A DNA stretch of 64,000 bases from an uncultured Brachybacterium sp. (GCF_947500705.1 NZ_CANMSY010000001.1:186001-250000); one strand, 5' to 3'. Counted from the stretch's first letter, positions 18,873 through 30,514 are shown. Translations and numbers: made by a program. Notes: generated from the letters alone by a model not told the origin.

Positions 18873-20209
18873 TTCCCGACCATGTTCTGGCCGCACACCC
18901 GCAGCGTCTCACCGCGGATCCCGCCGGCCTCATCGGAGGAGAGGAAGGAGATCGTCTCGGCGACGTCGATGGGCAGCCCGCCCTGCTGGAGCGAGTTGAC
19001 CCGGCGGGCGACCTCGCGGGTGAGGGCCGGCATCCGGGCGGTCATCTCGGTCTCGATGAATCCGGGGGCGACAGCGTTGGCGGTGCCGCCCAGCGGCTCG
19101 AGCCTTCCGGCGAGCGCGTCGACGAAGGCGATCACGCCTGCCTTCGAGGCGGCGTAGTTCGTCTGGCCGCGGTTCCCGGCGATGCCGCTGGTCGAGGCCA
19201 GGGACACCACCCGGGGCCGCTCGCCGAGCACGTCACCCGCCTCGATCAGCGCCTCGGTGAGGGTGATCTGGCTGGTGATGTTGACCGCGAGCACGGGGTC
19301 CCAGCGGTCGGCGGTCATGTTGGCCAGCAGCTTGTCGCGGGTGATACCGGCGTTGAGGACGATCACATCGAGGGTCAGTCCCCGTTCCCGGAGGACGCCG
19401 ACCAGCCGCTCCCCCGCGCCCGCGGAGGTGACGTCGAGCTGGATCGGCACTGCACGCAGCTCGTTGGCGAGCCGTGCCAGCTCGGTGCCCGCGCCCGGGA
19501 CATCGAGGACCACGAGCTTCGCACCGTCCGCGGCGAGCGTGCGCGCGATCGCCGCGCCGATGCCGCGGGCGGCGCCGGTGACCAGAGCGGTGCGCCCGGC
19601 CAGCGGCAGGGTGTCGTCCTCGGTGCGGCTGCCGGCATCGGTGGAGACGGTGAGCAGCTGCCCGGTGACGAAGGCGCTGCGGGCGGAGAGGAAGAAGCGC
19701 AGCGCCCCGATCACGCCGGGAGCGTCCAGCTTCACACCGTCTTCGACCAGGACGCCGTTGGCGGTCGCCCCGCCGCGCATCTCGTGGGCGAGGGAGCGCA
19801 GGAAGCCCTCGACCCCACCGCGCGCGGCATCCTGTGCCGGATCCTCGCCGCGCGCGGGACGGGACAGGGTGATCACGCGGGCACCGGGGGCAAGGCTGCG
19901 CATGGCACTGCCCAGCGGGAGCACCAGCGGGCCGAGATCGGACGGGGAGTTGATCTCGTCGGCCACCACGATCACGGAGCCGATCTTCCGCAGCTCATCG
20001 AAGCGGCGGCGCACGTCGGCGCCCCAGTGCAGGAGCAGCCGCGCGATCTCGTCGGCCCCCGCGGAGCCCCCCAGCACCACGACCGGGCCGAGCACGGGCT
20101 CCGGCCGGTCCGCGCGGCGCGGGAGCTTCGAGGGACGCGGCAGGCCCAGCTGCTTGGCGAGGGCACCACCGGGGGCGGAACGGGTGAAACGGGTGTAGGC
20201 GTCGGTCAT
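18869..20209 (-). CDS. 3-oxoacyl-thioester reductase, long FabG4-type
   Basis: 446 residues, about 200 more than ordinary FabG. The N-terminal part (~40-195) is the flavodoxin-like extra domain of high-molecular-weight FabG; the C-terminal short-chain dehydrogenase domain has TGAARGIG (211-218), LNAGITRD near 286, an active-site serine in SLASTSG (~336-342), Tyr352 and Lys356 in YAASK. ATG 20209 follows GGAGGTTCCC. NAD(P)-dependent reduction of 3-ketoacyl-CoA or ACP is the family activity. Coupled to the MaoC gene by GTGA. Confidence 0.9.
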   Translation of the reverse strand: MTDAYTRFTRSAPGGALAKQLGLPRPSKLPRRADRPEPVLGPVVVLGGSAGADEIARLLLHWGADVRRRFDELRKIGSVIVVADEINSPSDLGPLVLPLGSAMRSLAPGARVITLSRPARGEDPAQDAARGGVEGFLRSLAHEMRGGATANGVLVEDGVKLDAPGVIGALRFFLSARSAFVTGQLLTVSTDAGSRTEDDTLPLAGRTALVTGAARGIGAAIARTLAADGAKLVVLDVPGAGTELARLANELRAVPIQLDVTSAGAGERLVGVLRERGLTLDVIVLNAGITRDKLLANMTADRWDPVLAVNITSQITLTEALIEAGDVLGERPRVVSLASTSGIAGNRGQTNYAASKAGVIAFVDALAGRLEPLGGTANAVAPGFIETEMTARMPALTREVARRVNSLQQGGLPIDVAETISFLSSDEAGGIRGETLRVCGQNMVGK

Positions 20210-20265
20210 GGGAACCTCCGGTTCAGAGCTGCGGGCGCGGGGCGGTGGAGCGGTTCATCTCGGGC

Positions 20266-21597
20266 TCAGTCCGAGACGGACTCGAGCAGCACGACGGTGC
20301 CCTGACCCGCTGCGGCGCACACCGAGATCAGTCCGCGCTGGACGCGGCCGGTCTCCTCGGCCCGCTCGTGCAGGAGCTTGGCGAGGGTCGCGACGAGGCG
20401 CCCGCCGGTGGCCGCGAAGGGATGGCCTGCCGCGAGCGAGGAGCCCGCGACGTTGAGCTTGGCGCGGTCGATGCTTCCCAGCACCCCGTCACGGCCCAGC
20501 CGCTCGCGGCAGAACTCCTCGGACTCCCAGGCCTTCAGGGTGCTCAGCACGGTCGAGGCGAAGGCCTCGTGGATCTCGTAGAAGTCCAGATCTTGGAGGG
20601 AGAGGTGGTTCGCGTCCAGCAGCTCCGGCACGGCGTAGGCAGGGGCCATCAGCAGGCCCTCGTCGCCGTGCACGTAGTCGACGGCGGCGCTGCGGGCGTC
20701 GACCACCCGCGCGAGCGGCCTGAGGCCGCGCTCTGCGGCCCACTCGGCGCTGCCCATCAGCACCGAGGAGGCGCCGTCGGAGAGCGGGGTCGAGTTGCCG
20801 GCGGTCATGCTCGGCTCGGCGACCTGCGGGGACTTCACACCGAAGACGGGCTTGAGGGAGCCGAGCTTCTCGAGCGTGGAGTCGGCGCGCAGGTTCTGGT
20901 CGCGGGAGAGTCCGCGATAGCCGGTGACCAGGTCGTCGAAGAAGCCGGCATCGAATGCTGCGGCGAGGTTCTGGTGCGAGGCGAGCGCGAGCTCGTCCTG
21001 CTCCTGACGGGTCACACCCCACTCGGCGGTGGTCAGCGCCTGGTGCTCCCCCATCGACAACCCGGTGCGGGGCTCTCCGTTGCGGGGCGGGACCGGGGCG
21101 AGGTCGGCGGGGCGGATCGCGCTGAAGGCCTTGAGACGCTGACCGGTGGTCTTCGCCGCGAAGGCGCGGTGGAGGATGCGCCGCAGGCGCGGGGTGACCT
21201 CGATCGGGGAGTCCGAGGCGGAGTCGACGCCGCAGGCGATGCCCGAGTCGATCTGGCCCAGCCGGATCCGGTTGGACACGTGGATCACGGTCTCGAGGCT
21301 GGTGGCGCACGCCTTGGACATATCGATCGTCGGGGTGCGCGGGTCCAGGGGCGTGCCCAGCGCACTCTCGCGGGTGAGGTTGAGGTCACCGGCCAGCTTG
21401 AGCACAGCGCCGCCGGCGATCTCGCCGAGCTTCTCACCCTGCAGCCCGAAGCGAGCCACGAGGCCGTCGAGCGCCGCGGTGAGCAGGTCCTGGTTGGAGA
21501 TGCCGGCGTAGGGGCCGCCGGAACGGGCGAAGGGGATCCTGTTGCCGCCGAGGATCAGGGCGTCGCGCGGGGAGTCGTGCTGGGTCACTGGGTGCAC
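20266..21597 (-). CDS. acetyl-CoA C-acyltransferase (thiolase), FadA2-like
   Basis: 443 residues. Thiolase catalytic residues are all visible: Cys97 in MSKACATSLE, His in EIHEAFAST (~345), His in AAGHPFAATGGR (~390) and the second Cys in ISVCAAAGQG (~428). The GTG at 21597 is the longest start; the next in-frame GTG at 21588 has AAGAGGTG close upstream and is equally plausible. First gene of the thiolase-FabG-MaoC operon, divergent from tetR. Its mRNA leader would contain an 18-bp repeat array. Confidence 0.9.
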   Translation of the reverse strand: MHPVTQHDSPRDALILGGNRIPFARSGGPYAGISNQDLLTAALDGLVARFGLQGEKLGEIAGGAVLKLAGDLNLTRESALGTPLDPRTPTIDMSKACATSLETVIHVSNRIRLGQIDSGIACGVDSASDSPIEVTPRLRRILHRAFAAKTTGQRLKAFSAIRPADLAPVPPRNGEPRTGLSMGEHQALTTAEWGVTRQEQDELALASHQNLAAAFDAGFFDDLVTGYRGLSRDQNLRADSTLEKLGSLKPVFGVKSPQVAEPSMTAGNSTPLSDGASSVLMGSAEWAAERGLRPLARVVDARSAAVDYVHGDEGLLMAPAYAVPELLDANHLSLQDLDFYEIHEAFASTVLSTLKAWESEEFCRERLGRDGVLGSIDRAKLNVAGSSLAAGHPFAATGGRLVATLAKLLHERAEETGRVQRGLISVCAAAGQGTVVLLESVSD

Positions 21598-21600
21598 CTC

Positions 21601-21672
21601 TTCGTGGTCACTGCGGTCTTCGTGGTCACTGCGGTCTTCATGGTCACTGCGGTCTTCGTGGTCACTGCCGGG
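21601..21672. repeat. 18-bp tandem repeat x4 in thiolase leader
   Basis: Four units of TTCGTGGTCACTGCGGTC; the first two are identical, the third has one change and the fourth changes in its last bases. It ends 3 bp before the thiolase start and lies between the promoter region and that gene. Confidence 0.95.
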
Positions 21673-21768
21673 GTTCGTGGAGATCCTGGGCCGCGGGAGC
21701 CCGGGCTGCCGATGCGCTCTCGCTCCCGCAGGAACTCGCCGGAGGATCTTCTCCAGAGCACTTTACAT

Positions 21769-21783
21769 AGAACCGACGGTACT
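21769..21783. promoter_or_regulatory. candidate TetR operator between divergent lipid genes
   Basis: The 15-bp sequence AGAACCGACGGTACT is an inverted repeat around a central A (AG-ACCG-A-CGGT-CT with one mismatched pair). It lies just before the tetR -10 box, between candidate divergent promoters, where bound TetR could repress both the tetR-acyl-CoA dehydrogenase unit and the thiolase operon. Inferred from position and symmetry only. Confidence 0.5.
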
Positions 21784-21786
21784 TGA

Positions 21787-21792
21787 TACCCT
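21787..21792 (+). promoter_or_regulatory. TACCCT -10 box of tetR, leaderless type
   Basis: TACCCT is followed by 7 nt and the GTG at 21800. A TTTACA at 21762-21767 is a possible -35, though the 19-bp spacing is long. Confidence 0.45.
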
Positions 21793-21799
21793 AGGTCTC

Positions 21800-22492
21800 G
21801 TGAACGCGACGACGCAAGCCCCCGTGGACGGCCGATCGGCCCGTTGGGCCCGCCACCGGGAAGAGAGACGTACCGAGCTGCTCGACGTGGCCCGGCACCT
21901 CATCCATGAGCAGGGTCCCGATGTGACGATGGAGGACATCGCCGCAGCCTCCGGCACCTCCAAGTCCATCGTCTACCGCTACTTCGAGGACAAGGCCCAG
22001 CTCCAGCGCGCACTGGGGCGCAGCATCCTGTCCACGATGCACGGCAAGCTGCTGGAGGAGATGCGAGCCCTCGAGGCTCGCGTCGGCCGCGAACCGGAGG
22101 CCGACGAGCGGATCCACGCCATGATCCGCGCCTACGTCGAGACGGCCCAGCGCTCCCCCGGCGTGTACCGCTTCGTCACCCGGCCCAGCGACGGGCTGAA
22201 CCACTTCCTGTCCTCGGTCTCGCGACTGGTCGCGACCTTCCTGCCCGCCGAGATCCCGGCGCCGCAGGTCTGGGCCCACGGCTCCGTCGGCTTCGTCGAA
22301 CGCGCCGTCGACGTCTGGATGACCGATCACGACACCCCTGAGACCCCTGAGACCGCGGAGACCGCTGACGCGTCACACGCCTCAGCCGACCCGACCGACC
22401 CGGGCAACGCAGCCCAGCGCACCACCCCACTCACCTCCGATCAGCTCGTGACCCACCTGGTCACCTGGCTCATGAAGGGACTGCACGCATGA
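21800..22492 (+). CDS. TetR family transcriptional regulator
   Basis: 230 residues from GTG 21800. The N-terminal helix-turn-helix reads RTELLDVARHLIHEQG then VTMEDIAAASGTSKSIVYRYFEDKAQL with its recognition helix (~30-75). The C-terminal domain is followed by a low-complexity Thr/Glu/Pro/Ala linker (~175-205) and a terminal helix. No start with a ribosome site exists nearby; the -10 box suggests leaderless translation. Overlaps the acyl-CoA dehydrogenase start (ATGA) and is divergent from the thiolase operon, so it most likely controls this lipid cluster, perhaps sensing an acyl-CoA. Confidence 0.88.
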   Translation: MNATTQAPVDGRSARWARHREERRTELLDVARHLIHEQGPDVTMEDIAAASGTSKSIVYRYFEDKAQLQRALGRSILSTMHGKLLEEMRALEARVGREPEADERIHAMIRAYVETAQRSPGVYRFVTRPSDGLNHFLSSVSRLVATFLPAEIPAPQVWAHGSVGFVERAVDVWMTDHDTPETPETAETADASHASADPTDPGNAAQRTTPLTSDQLVTHLVTWLMKGLHA

Positions 22493-24675
22493 CCACCGAT
22501 TCCCGCACCGCACCCACCACCACTGCCCCCGCCACCGCGGAGATCTCCGACGTGACGACCACCGCCAATCCCACCGGACCCCTCTCGATCCCGCCCGGCG
22601 GGAGCCCCCGGCTCGACATCGCGCAGGTCTCCGAGGCCCTGCTGGGCAAGTGGGCCGACGCCCGCCTCGAGGCCCGCGAGCGCGCCGCCCGCCCCGAGCT
22701 GCACCGACCGCTCGACGCCTCCGTCGCCGAGCACCGCGAGCGCGTCTACGAGCAGCTCCAGCTCCTCGTGAAGGACGACGTCTCCCGCCGGATGCTGCCC
22801 GAGCACCTCGGCGGCCCCAACGACAACGGAGGCAACGTCGCCTCCTTCGAGGAGCTGGTCGTCGCCGACCCTTCCCTGCAGATCAAGGCCGGAGTGCAGT
22901 GGGGCCTGTACACCTCGGCGATCATCCAGCTGGGCAATGAGGAGCAGCAGCACGCCTGGGTGCCCGATGCGATGGACCTGACCACCCCCGGTGCCTTCGC
23001 CATGACCGAGATCGGCCACGGCTCCGACGTGCAGGCGCTGGCGACCACCGCCACCTTCGACCCCGCCGGCGGGACCGATGGGGAATGGGTGATCCATACC
23101 CCGTTCCGCGCTGCCTGGAAGGACTACCTGGGCAACGCCGCGATCCACGCGAAGGCGGCGACGCTGTTCGCACGCCTGATCACGAACGGCGTGGACCACG
23201 GCGTGCACTGCTTCTACGTCCCGGTCCGGGACGCCGACGGCGAGCTCCTGCCCGGCGTCTCGAGCGAGGACGACGGGGAGAAGGGCGGACTGAACGGCAT
23301 CGACAACGGCCGCCTGGCCTTCGACCAGGTGCGCATCCCCCGCACCCACCTGCTGAACCGTTACGGCGACGTCGCCCCTGACGGCACCTACACCTCCCCC
23401 ATCGAGTCCCCCGGCCGCCGGTTCTTCACGATGCTCGGCACCCTGGTCCAGGGCAGGGTCTCCCTGGACGGCTCCGCGATCCGGGCCAGCCAGCTCGCCC
23501 TGCACATCGCGATCACCTACGCGACCCAGCGCCGCCAGTTCAGCGCCGCGGATCCCACGCAGGAGACGGTGCTGATGGACTACCAGGCACACCTGCACCG
23601 CCTGCTGCCGAAGCTCGCCGCGACCTATGCCGGCGCCTTCGCGCACGAGCAGCTGCTGCAGGCCTTCGACGACGTGTTCTCCGGCCGGGCCGACGATCCC
23701 GAGTCGCGCGAGGACCTCGAGACCCTCGCCGCGGCCCTCAAGCCCACCTCGACCCGGCTCGCGCTGGACACCGTCCAGGAGTGTCGCGAGGCCTGCGGCG
23801 GCGCCGGCTTCATGGCGGAGAACCAGCTGGTGGGGCTCCACCAGGACCTGGACGTCTATGCGACGTTCGAGGGCGACAACACTGTCCTGCTGCAGCTGGT
23901 CGCCAAGCGTCTGCTGTCCGACTACACCTCCGAGCTGCGCAGCGTGGACCGTGCCGGGATCGGTCGCTTCATCGCGCAGCGTGCCGAGGTGCTCGCCAAA
24001 CGGCACACCCCCTGGGCACGCCTCGGCCAGAGCGTCGCCGATCGCGGCAACTCTCGACGCGCCTTCGACTCCATGCGCCAGGCGGAGTTCCAGGAGGAGA
24101 TGCTCGCCGACCGTGCCCGGATCAAGGTCGAGGAGGTCGCCCTCGCGCTGCGCGGGGCCGGGAAGATGAGCCCGGCCGACGCCGCCTCCGAGGTCAACAA
24201 GCACCAGGTGGAGATGCTGGACGCCGCTCGCGCCCACGCCGATCTGGTGCGCTGGCGTGCTTTCACCGCGGGGATCGAGGCACTCGAAGGCCCCGGAGCT
24301 GAGGGCTCCCGGGCGGTGCTCACCGATGTGCGCGACCTGTTCGGGCTCACCGCGATCAATGATGACCTGGCCTGGTTCCTGCTGGGCGGGATGATCTCCA
24401 CCCAGCGCGGCCGCCAGATCGACAACGATCTGCGTCGGCTGCTGTGGCGGCTGCGCCCGCACGTGCTCGACCTGGTCGCCGCCTTCGATGTGCGGCCCGG
24501 TCATGTGCGGGCACCGATCGCGCTGGGCGGGGAGCAGGCGCGCCAGGACGAGGCCGCCGCCTACTTCCGTGCGCAGCGTGCCAGCACGTCCTCGCCGGTC
24601 AGCGAGAAGACGCTCCGGGACCAGGCGAAGAAGGCGAAGCGAGCGGCAGGCGCCCGCGCCGTCGGCACCCGCTGA
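22489..24675 (+). CDS. acyl-CoA dehydrogenase/oxidase-family flavoprotein
   Basis: 728 residues, longer than ordinary acyl-CoA dehydrogenases (~380-610). The middle domain has AMTEIGHGSDVQAL (~171-184), then RQFS in the FAD region (~349), ECREACGGAGFM near 431 and YATFEGDNTVLLQL near 458, where Glu461 in FEGDNT matches the catalytic glutamate of peroxisomal-type acyl-CoA oxidases. A ~200-residue C-terminal domain of oxidase type follows. By context it starts the beta-oxidation cycle completed by the divergent MaoC, FabG and thiolase genes. M. tuberculosis has FadE5 at the equivalent position, but that protein is shorter. The N-terminal ~40 residues are Thr/Pro-rich. Confidence 0.87.
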   Translation: MTTDSRTAPTTTAPATAEISDVTTTANPTGPLSIPPGGSPRLDIAQVSEALLGKWADARLEARERAARPELHRPLDASVAEHRERVYEQLQLLVKDDVSRRMLPEHLGGPNDNGGNVASFEELVVADPSLQIKAGVQWGLYTSAIIQLGNEEQQHAWVPDAMDLTTPGAFAMTEIGHGSDVQALATTATFDPAGGTDGEWVIHTPFRAAWKDYLGNAAIHAKAATLFARLITNGVDHGVHCFYVPVRDADGELLPGVSSEDDGEKGGLNGIDNGRLAFDQVRIPRTHLLNRYGDVAPDGTYTSPIESPGRRFFTMLGTLVQGRVSLDGSAIRASQLALHIAITYATQRRQFSAADPTQETVLMDYQAHLHRLLPKLAATYAGAFAHEQLLQAFDDVFSGRADDPESREDLETLAAALKPTSTRLALDTVQECREACGGAGFMAENQLVGLHQDLDVYATFEGDNTVLLQLVAKRLLSDYTSELRSVDRAGIGRFIAQRAEVLAKRHTPWARLGQSVADRGNSRRAFDSMRQAEFQEEMLADRARIKVEEVALALRGAGKMSPADAASEVNKHQVEMLDAARAHADLVRWRAFTAGIEALEGPGAEGSRAVLTDVRDLFGLTAINDDLAWFLLGGMISTQRGRQIDNDLRRLLWRLRPHVLDLVAAFDVRPGHVRAPIALGGEQARQDEAAAYFRAQRASTSSPVSEKTLRDQAKKAKRAAGARAVGTR

Positions 24676-24738
24676 CCGTTGCGGGGCGGCCCGGGTCTCA
24701 GCACCTGCCCCGGTCCGCCCTCTCGGGCGCCGCGATCG

Positions 24739-24744
24739 TAGACT
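24739..24744 (+). promoter_or_regulatory. TAGACT -10 candidate for purL
   Basis: TAGACT lies in the 117-bp spacer before purL and would give a leader of about 40 nt. No -35 or purine riboswitch is recognised. Confidence 0.3.
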
Positions 24745-24792
24745 GGGGTCGCCGGATCCGGGCCCTCACGGCCCGCCCGCACCCCAGCCCTC

Positions 24793-27144
<2,352 letters not shown>

Positions 27145-27184
27145 GGCTCTCCGCGCGCGCTTCGACACGCGGCACGTCCCGAAT

Positions 27185-27224
27185 GAGCACGAGGCCCCGC
27201 CGCGATGGACGGGGCCTCGTGCTC
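27185..27224. terminator. hairpin terminator between convergent purL and amidase gene
   Basis: A perfect 15-bp stem (GAGCACGAGGCCCCG with its complement) and a 10-nt loop, no T tract on either strand. Its place between convergent genes suggests two-way termination. Confidence 0.75.
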
Positions 27225-27248
27225 GTGCGCGGAGCTTCAAGCCCCACC

Positions 27249-29657
27249 TCACCCCAGAGTGATCGACCGGTACAACGTCGGCTCCCCGCCCACCAGGACC
27301 GCACGAGACGTCGGCCCTTCGCGCAGATACAGCCGAGTGTCGATGAGCATCGTTTGAGGTAGCGCAAGCATCACCGGGCTCGAAGACACTGACGCGATCG
27401 ACACCGCGGACAGCGCGTCGGAGAAGACCATCCCTGAAGCGACGTACACCGTCTTGGAACCGCCAGGCTTCACGGTGTCAATAAGGTTCGCGGAGACGGC
27501 ATATCGGTCCTTTCCACCGACGCGCAACGGAGCGACCCCAAGGTCACGGATCTCGCGCTCCACCTTCTCGGTCACCGTGGGCGTACCTCCGACGATGTAA
27601 ACATTCTGGTTCTTGTTCCGGGCGATCGCTGCAGCGACCGGAGCCGGGAGCGAGTTCTTCTGGGTCAATACGACAGAGCCACCGGTGAGGGCGGCCGCGG
27701 AGCCGGCGCTGAGCGCGTCGGAGTACAGCTCGCCCGACGCGACGAAGATCGGCTTGCCGTCCTGCACCATGCCGGCGGAGACCTCGTAGCGGTCCTTGCC
27801 GCCGACGCGGTCGACCGTCGCGCCGGTCACGCTGCTCAGCTGGCGCTCCACCTGCGCGGACACCGTCGGTGCGCCACCTGCGATGGTGATCCGGTCCGGG
27901 GACAGTCGGCGGAGCTCCGCAAGCACAGATGAAGGGATCACGTTCTCGCGCACCAGGAGCAGCGGCCCGCCGACGCGAGCTGCCATCGGCGCTGATGCCA
28001 GAGCATCGGAGTACAGCTCACCGGAGGCGATCATCACGTGAGCCGCCCCGCGAGGGAAAGCCTTCTGGGAAGCGTTCGCCGACACTTCATAGCGATCGCT
28101 GCCGCCGATGCGGTCGAAGGAGAGGTCGAGAGTCGGGTCGGTGATCACCGCGCCTTCGTTGCTGTGCACGATCTCCATGCCCGAGCTGTAGCGGGTGGTC
28201 CGCTGACCGTCGACGACGGCCTCACTCTCCACGACAGCTCCGAGAACGCTGCGACCGCCGGCATCAACCCATCTGTGGTGCGAAGCGGTCCTGTAACCGC
28301 CGAGGGCCTCTTGTACACGACTGCGGAGGTCAGGCATCAGTGCGTACGCCCGGGCACCGGGGCAGGCGGTAGCCCCCTGGCGTGCATCGCGGTGACCGAA
28401 CAACCGCAGCTGGGCCTTATTGTCCACGGTCACACGATCATTGACGTCGAAGATGTAGGAGCTGCCCAGCTTCCAGGCAACGATTCTCACGACGGCGTTC
28501 TGCGCGGACGACGAGGGCACAGCGTTCGAATGGTTACCCATGATGGAGACGCCGAAGGTACCGGTATTGGACCCGAGCGCGTGGGCGCCGATGACATTCC
28601 GGTGCAGACCGCCGGCCCGGCCCTCGAAGATCTGACCGTACTTGTCGACGAGCACGTTGTATCCGATGTCGTTCCACCCCAACGTGCGGGTGTGGTAGCT
28701 GTAGATCCCGCGCACGATCGACGCGGACTGTGACCGTGTGTACGAGTTGGAGCCCGCGGTGTGGTGCAGCACGGCGGCCTCAGTCTCGCCCGCATAGGAG
28801 GCCGAGCCTCCACGCCACGACTCGTTCGCTCCCCAGCCCGCGCGGGAAATAATCACCGGGGCGCTTGTCCCCGGCACAGAGGTCGATGGCGCAGCCCGTG
28901 AAAAACCGGCGCCCGAAGTCGTCGGGCGGAGCACCGGCACCCCCGCGGATGCGACACCGGAACCGGTCCCGGAAGCACTTGCCACGGCTGTGCCGTCATC
29001 CTCGGCGACGACGTCGGAGCCCTCAGTGGACTCCGCCTCCGCCGCTGTCGTGTCATCCGCGGCGACTGCCTCGGTATCGATGAGCTCCACCCGCAGGTGA
29101 TCGGTCGCGGTGTGATCTCCGTCGATCGCGCGAACCTCGACCTCAATGGCGTCGCCGATCCAGAACGGATCGGTGCCGACGGTCTCGCTCTCTTCAGATT
29201 CTGCCGCCGGAGCGTGGGTCCAGTCACCCCACCCCTCGGCGCTCAGCGCTCTAATTTCTACACGATCCGGCGTTTGACCAAGGTCCCAGATCACGCCCAC
29301 GAGATCAGCACCGTCAGTGCTCACCTTCTTGCTGGGCACACCTTCGAGAATCGGCTCGACGATGTCATCGTGGCGTTCGCCAGGCATGCCGGCGTCGGAA
29401 TCCTCCGGAGCCACCGACTCGGCCTCTTCGCCGAGGCCCGCGGCCCGGGACACCACGTCCGGCGTATCCTCACGTGCATTTCCCACCATCGTGGGAGAGG
29501 AAGCGGCATCAACTTCATCGGGGTGCGTTCCCGATCGAGCCGGCCCATCTTCCGGCTCGCCCGGATCTGCCACCGCCCCGGTCATGGCAAGCGCTAGCAC
29601 GGCAAGTGCTGACATAAGTGCAGGAACGATACGCAGGCGCATAGGGAAGCAGTCCAT
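27249..29657 (-). CDS. secreted N-acetylmuramoyl-L-alanine amidase with three cell-wall-binding (CWB2) repeats
   Basis: 802 residues. A Sec signal peptide (basic start, hydrophobic LMSALAVLALAMTGAVA, cleavage after Ala30) leads into a ~230-residue region rich in Ala, Asp and Glu. A PGRP/amidase_2 domain follows with HHTAG (His298-299), GHRDARQ (His422) and ACPG (Cys432), the zinc ligands. Three CWB2 repeats then start at RIGGSDRYEVSAN (516), RVGGKDRYEVSAG (~613) and RVGGKDRYAVSAN (~709); each anchors to wall polymers. It should cut the peptide from muramic acid during wall turnover. ATG 29642 is an alternative start. Codon choice looks less GC-extreme than the neighbours, a hint of transfer. 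Confidence 0.9.
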   Translation of the reverse strand: MDCFPMRLRIVPALMSALAVLALAMTGAVADPGEPEDGPARSGTHPDEVDAASSPTMVGNAREDTPDVVSRAAGLGEEAESVAPEDSDAGMPGERHDDIVEPILEGVPSKKVSTDGADLVGVIWDLGQTPDRVEIRALSAEGWGDWTHAPAAESEESETVGTDPFWIGDAIEVEVRAIDGDHTATDHLRVELIDTEAVAADDTTAAEAESTEGSDVVAEDDGTAVASASGTGSGVASAGVPVLRPTTSGAGFSRAAPSTSVPGTSAPVIISRAGWGANESWRGGSASYAGETEAAVLHHTAGSNSYTRSQSASIVRGIYSYHTRTLGWNDIGYNVLVDKYGQIFEGRAGGLHRNVIGAHALGSNTGTFGVSIMGNHSNAVPSSSAQNAVVRIVAWKLGSSYIFDVNDRVTVDNKAQLRLFGHRDARQGATACPGARAYALMPDLRSRVQEALGGYRTASHHRWVDAGGRSVLGAVVESEAVVDGQRTTRYSSGMEIVHSNEGAVITDPTLDLSFDRIGGSDRYEVSANASQKAFPRGAAHVMIASGELYSDALASAPMAARVGGPLLLVRENVIPSSVLAELRRLSPDRITIAGGAPTVSAQVERQLSSVTGATVDRVGGKDRYEVSAGMVQDGKPIFVASGELYSDALSAGSAAALTGGSVVLTQKNSLPAPVAAAIARNKNQNVYIVGGTPTVTEKVEREIRDLGVAPLRVGGKDRYAVSANLIDTVKPGGSKTVYVASGMVFSDALSAVSIASVSSSPVMLALPQTMLIDTRLYLREGPTSRAVLVGGEPTLYRSITLG

Positions 29658-29848
29658 TCTTCTCGGGAGCTGTAATGAATTGTCTCCAGTCCCGGTGGAG
29701 AAAAGGTGGCCGACCGATCACGATCGCATGACTTCCCGTTGCGTCCCGCAGACCGGCGCCAAGAGCTCGCGCAGAGAAGGAGTCGGCCTCACGTGCGATC
29801 TCAGGCGCGAATAGGTGACGCTAGGTGCAGAGAGAACCCCCATGGAAA

Positions 29849-29888
29849 CGCCGGAGGCCTCGCCACGGTAGTGGCGAGGCCTCCGGCG
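29849..29888 (-). terminator. terminator of the infA-rplQ operon
   Basis: A perfect 18-bp stem (CGCCGGAGGCCTCGCCAC and its complement) with a 4-nt loop lies 66 bp after rplQ. On the minus strand GTTTCC follows. The rest of 29658-29953 holds the amidase promoter region, without recognisable boxes. Confidence 0.85.
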
Positions 29889-29953
29889 CAGGACGATCCG
29901 ATCAGGAGTCGCGCCCTCGGTGTGGGGCGATGGCTCTGCTCAGAGCCGTGCGC

Positions 29954-30514
29954 TCACTTGGTGTCGGTCGTGTCCTCGGCGCCCTCGGCGGGCTCCTCCG
30001 GCGTGACGCGCTCGATGCCGGTGTCCTCACCGGGCTGCTCGGCGCCCTCGGCGGGCTCGACCGGAGCGATGTCCTCAGCAGCAGCGGTGTCGGCAGCCTT
30101 GGCGTCGTTCTTGGCGGCGCCCTCAGCCTCCTTCACCACGGACTGCTTGGCCGAGAACTCCTCGGTGACCAGCTCGATGACGGCCATCGGGGCGTTGTCG
30201 CCGCGACGGGGAGCCACCTTGGTGATGCGGGTGTAGCCGCCGGGACGCTCCGCGAAGCTCGGGGCGATCTCCTCGAACAGGGTGTAGACGACGCCCTTGT
30301 CACGGACGGTCTCCATGACGCGACGACGAGAGGCGAGATCGCCCTTCTTCGCCTGGGTGATGAGGCGCTCCGCATGGGGACGCAGGCGCTTGGCCTTGGT
30401 CTCGGTGGTGGTGATCGCCTTGTGGCGGAACAGCTCGGTGGCGAGGCTGGCGAGGATCATCCGCTCGTGCGCGGGGGATCCGCCGAGGCGCGCACCCTTG
30501 GTGGGGGTAGGCAT
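29954..30514 (-). CDS. rplQ: 50S ribosomal protein L17 with acidic C-terminal tail
   Basis: 186 residues. The L17 core ([20 protein letters not shown] through [10 protein letters not shown], about 120 residues) is standard; the last ~65 residues are an Ala/Glu/Asp/Pro-rich acidic tail, common in actinobacteria but long here. Last gene of the alpha operon, 27 bp after rpoA. A ribosome site AAGGAG precedes ATG 30514. Confidence 0.97.
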   Translation of the reverse strand: MPTPTKGARLGGSPAHERMILASLATELFRHKAITTTETKAKRLRPHAERLITQAKKGDLASRRRVMETVRDKGVVYTLFEEIAPSFAERPGGYTRITKVAPRRGDNAPMAVIELVTEEFSAKQSVVKEAEGAAKNDAKAADTAAAEDIAPVEPAEGAEQPGEDTGIERVTPEEPAEGAEDTTDTK

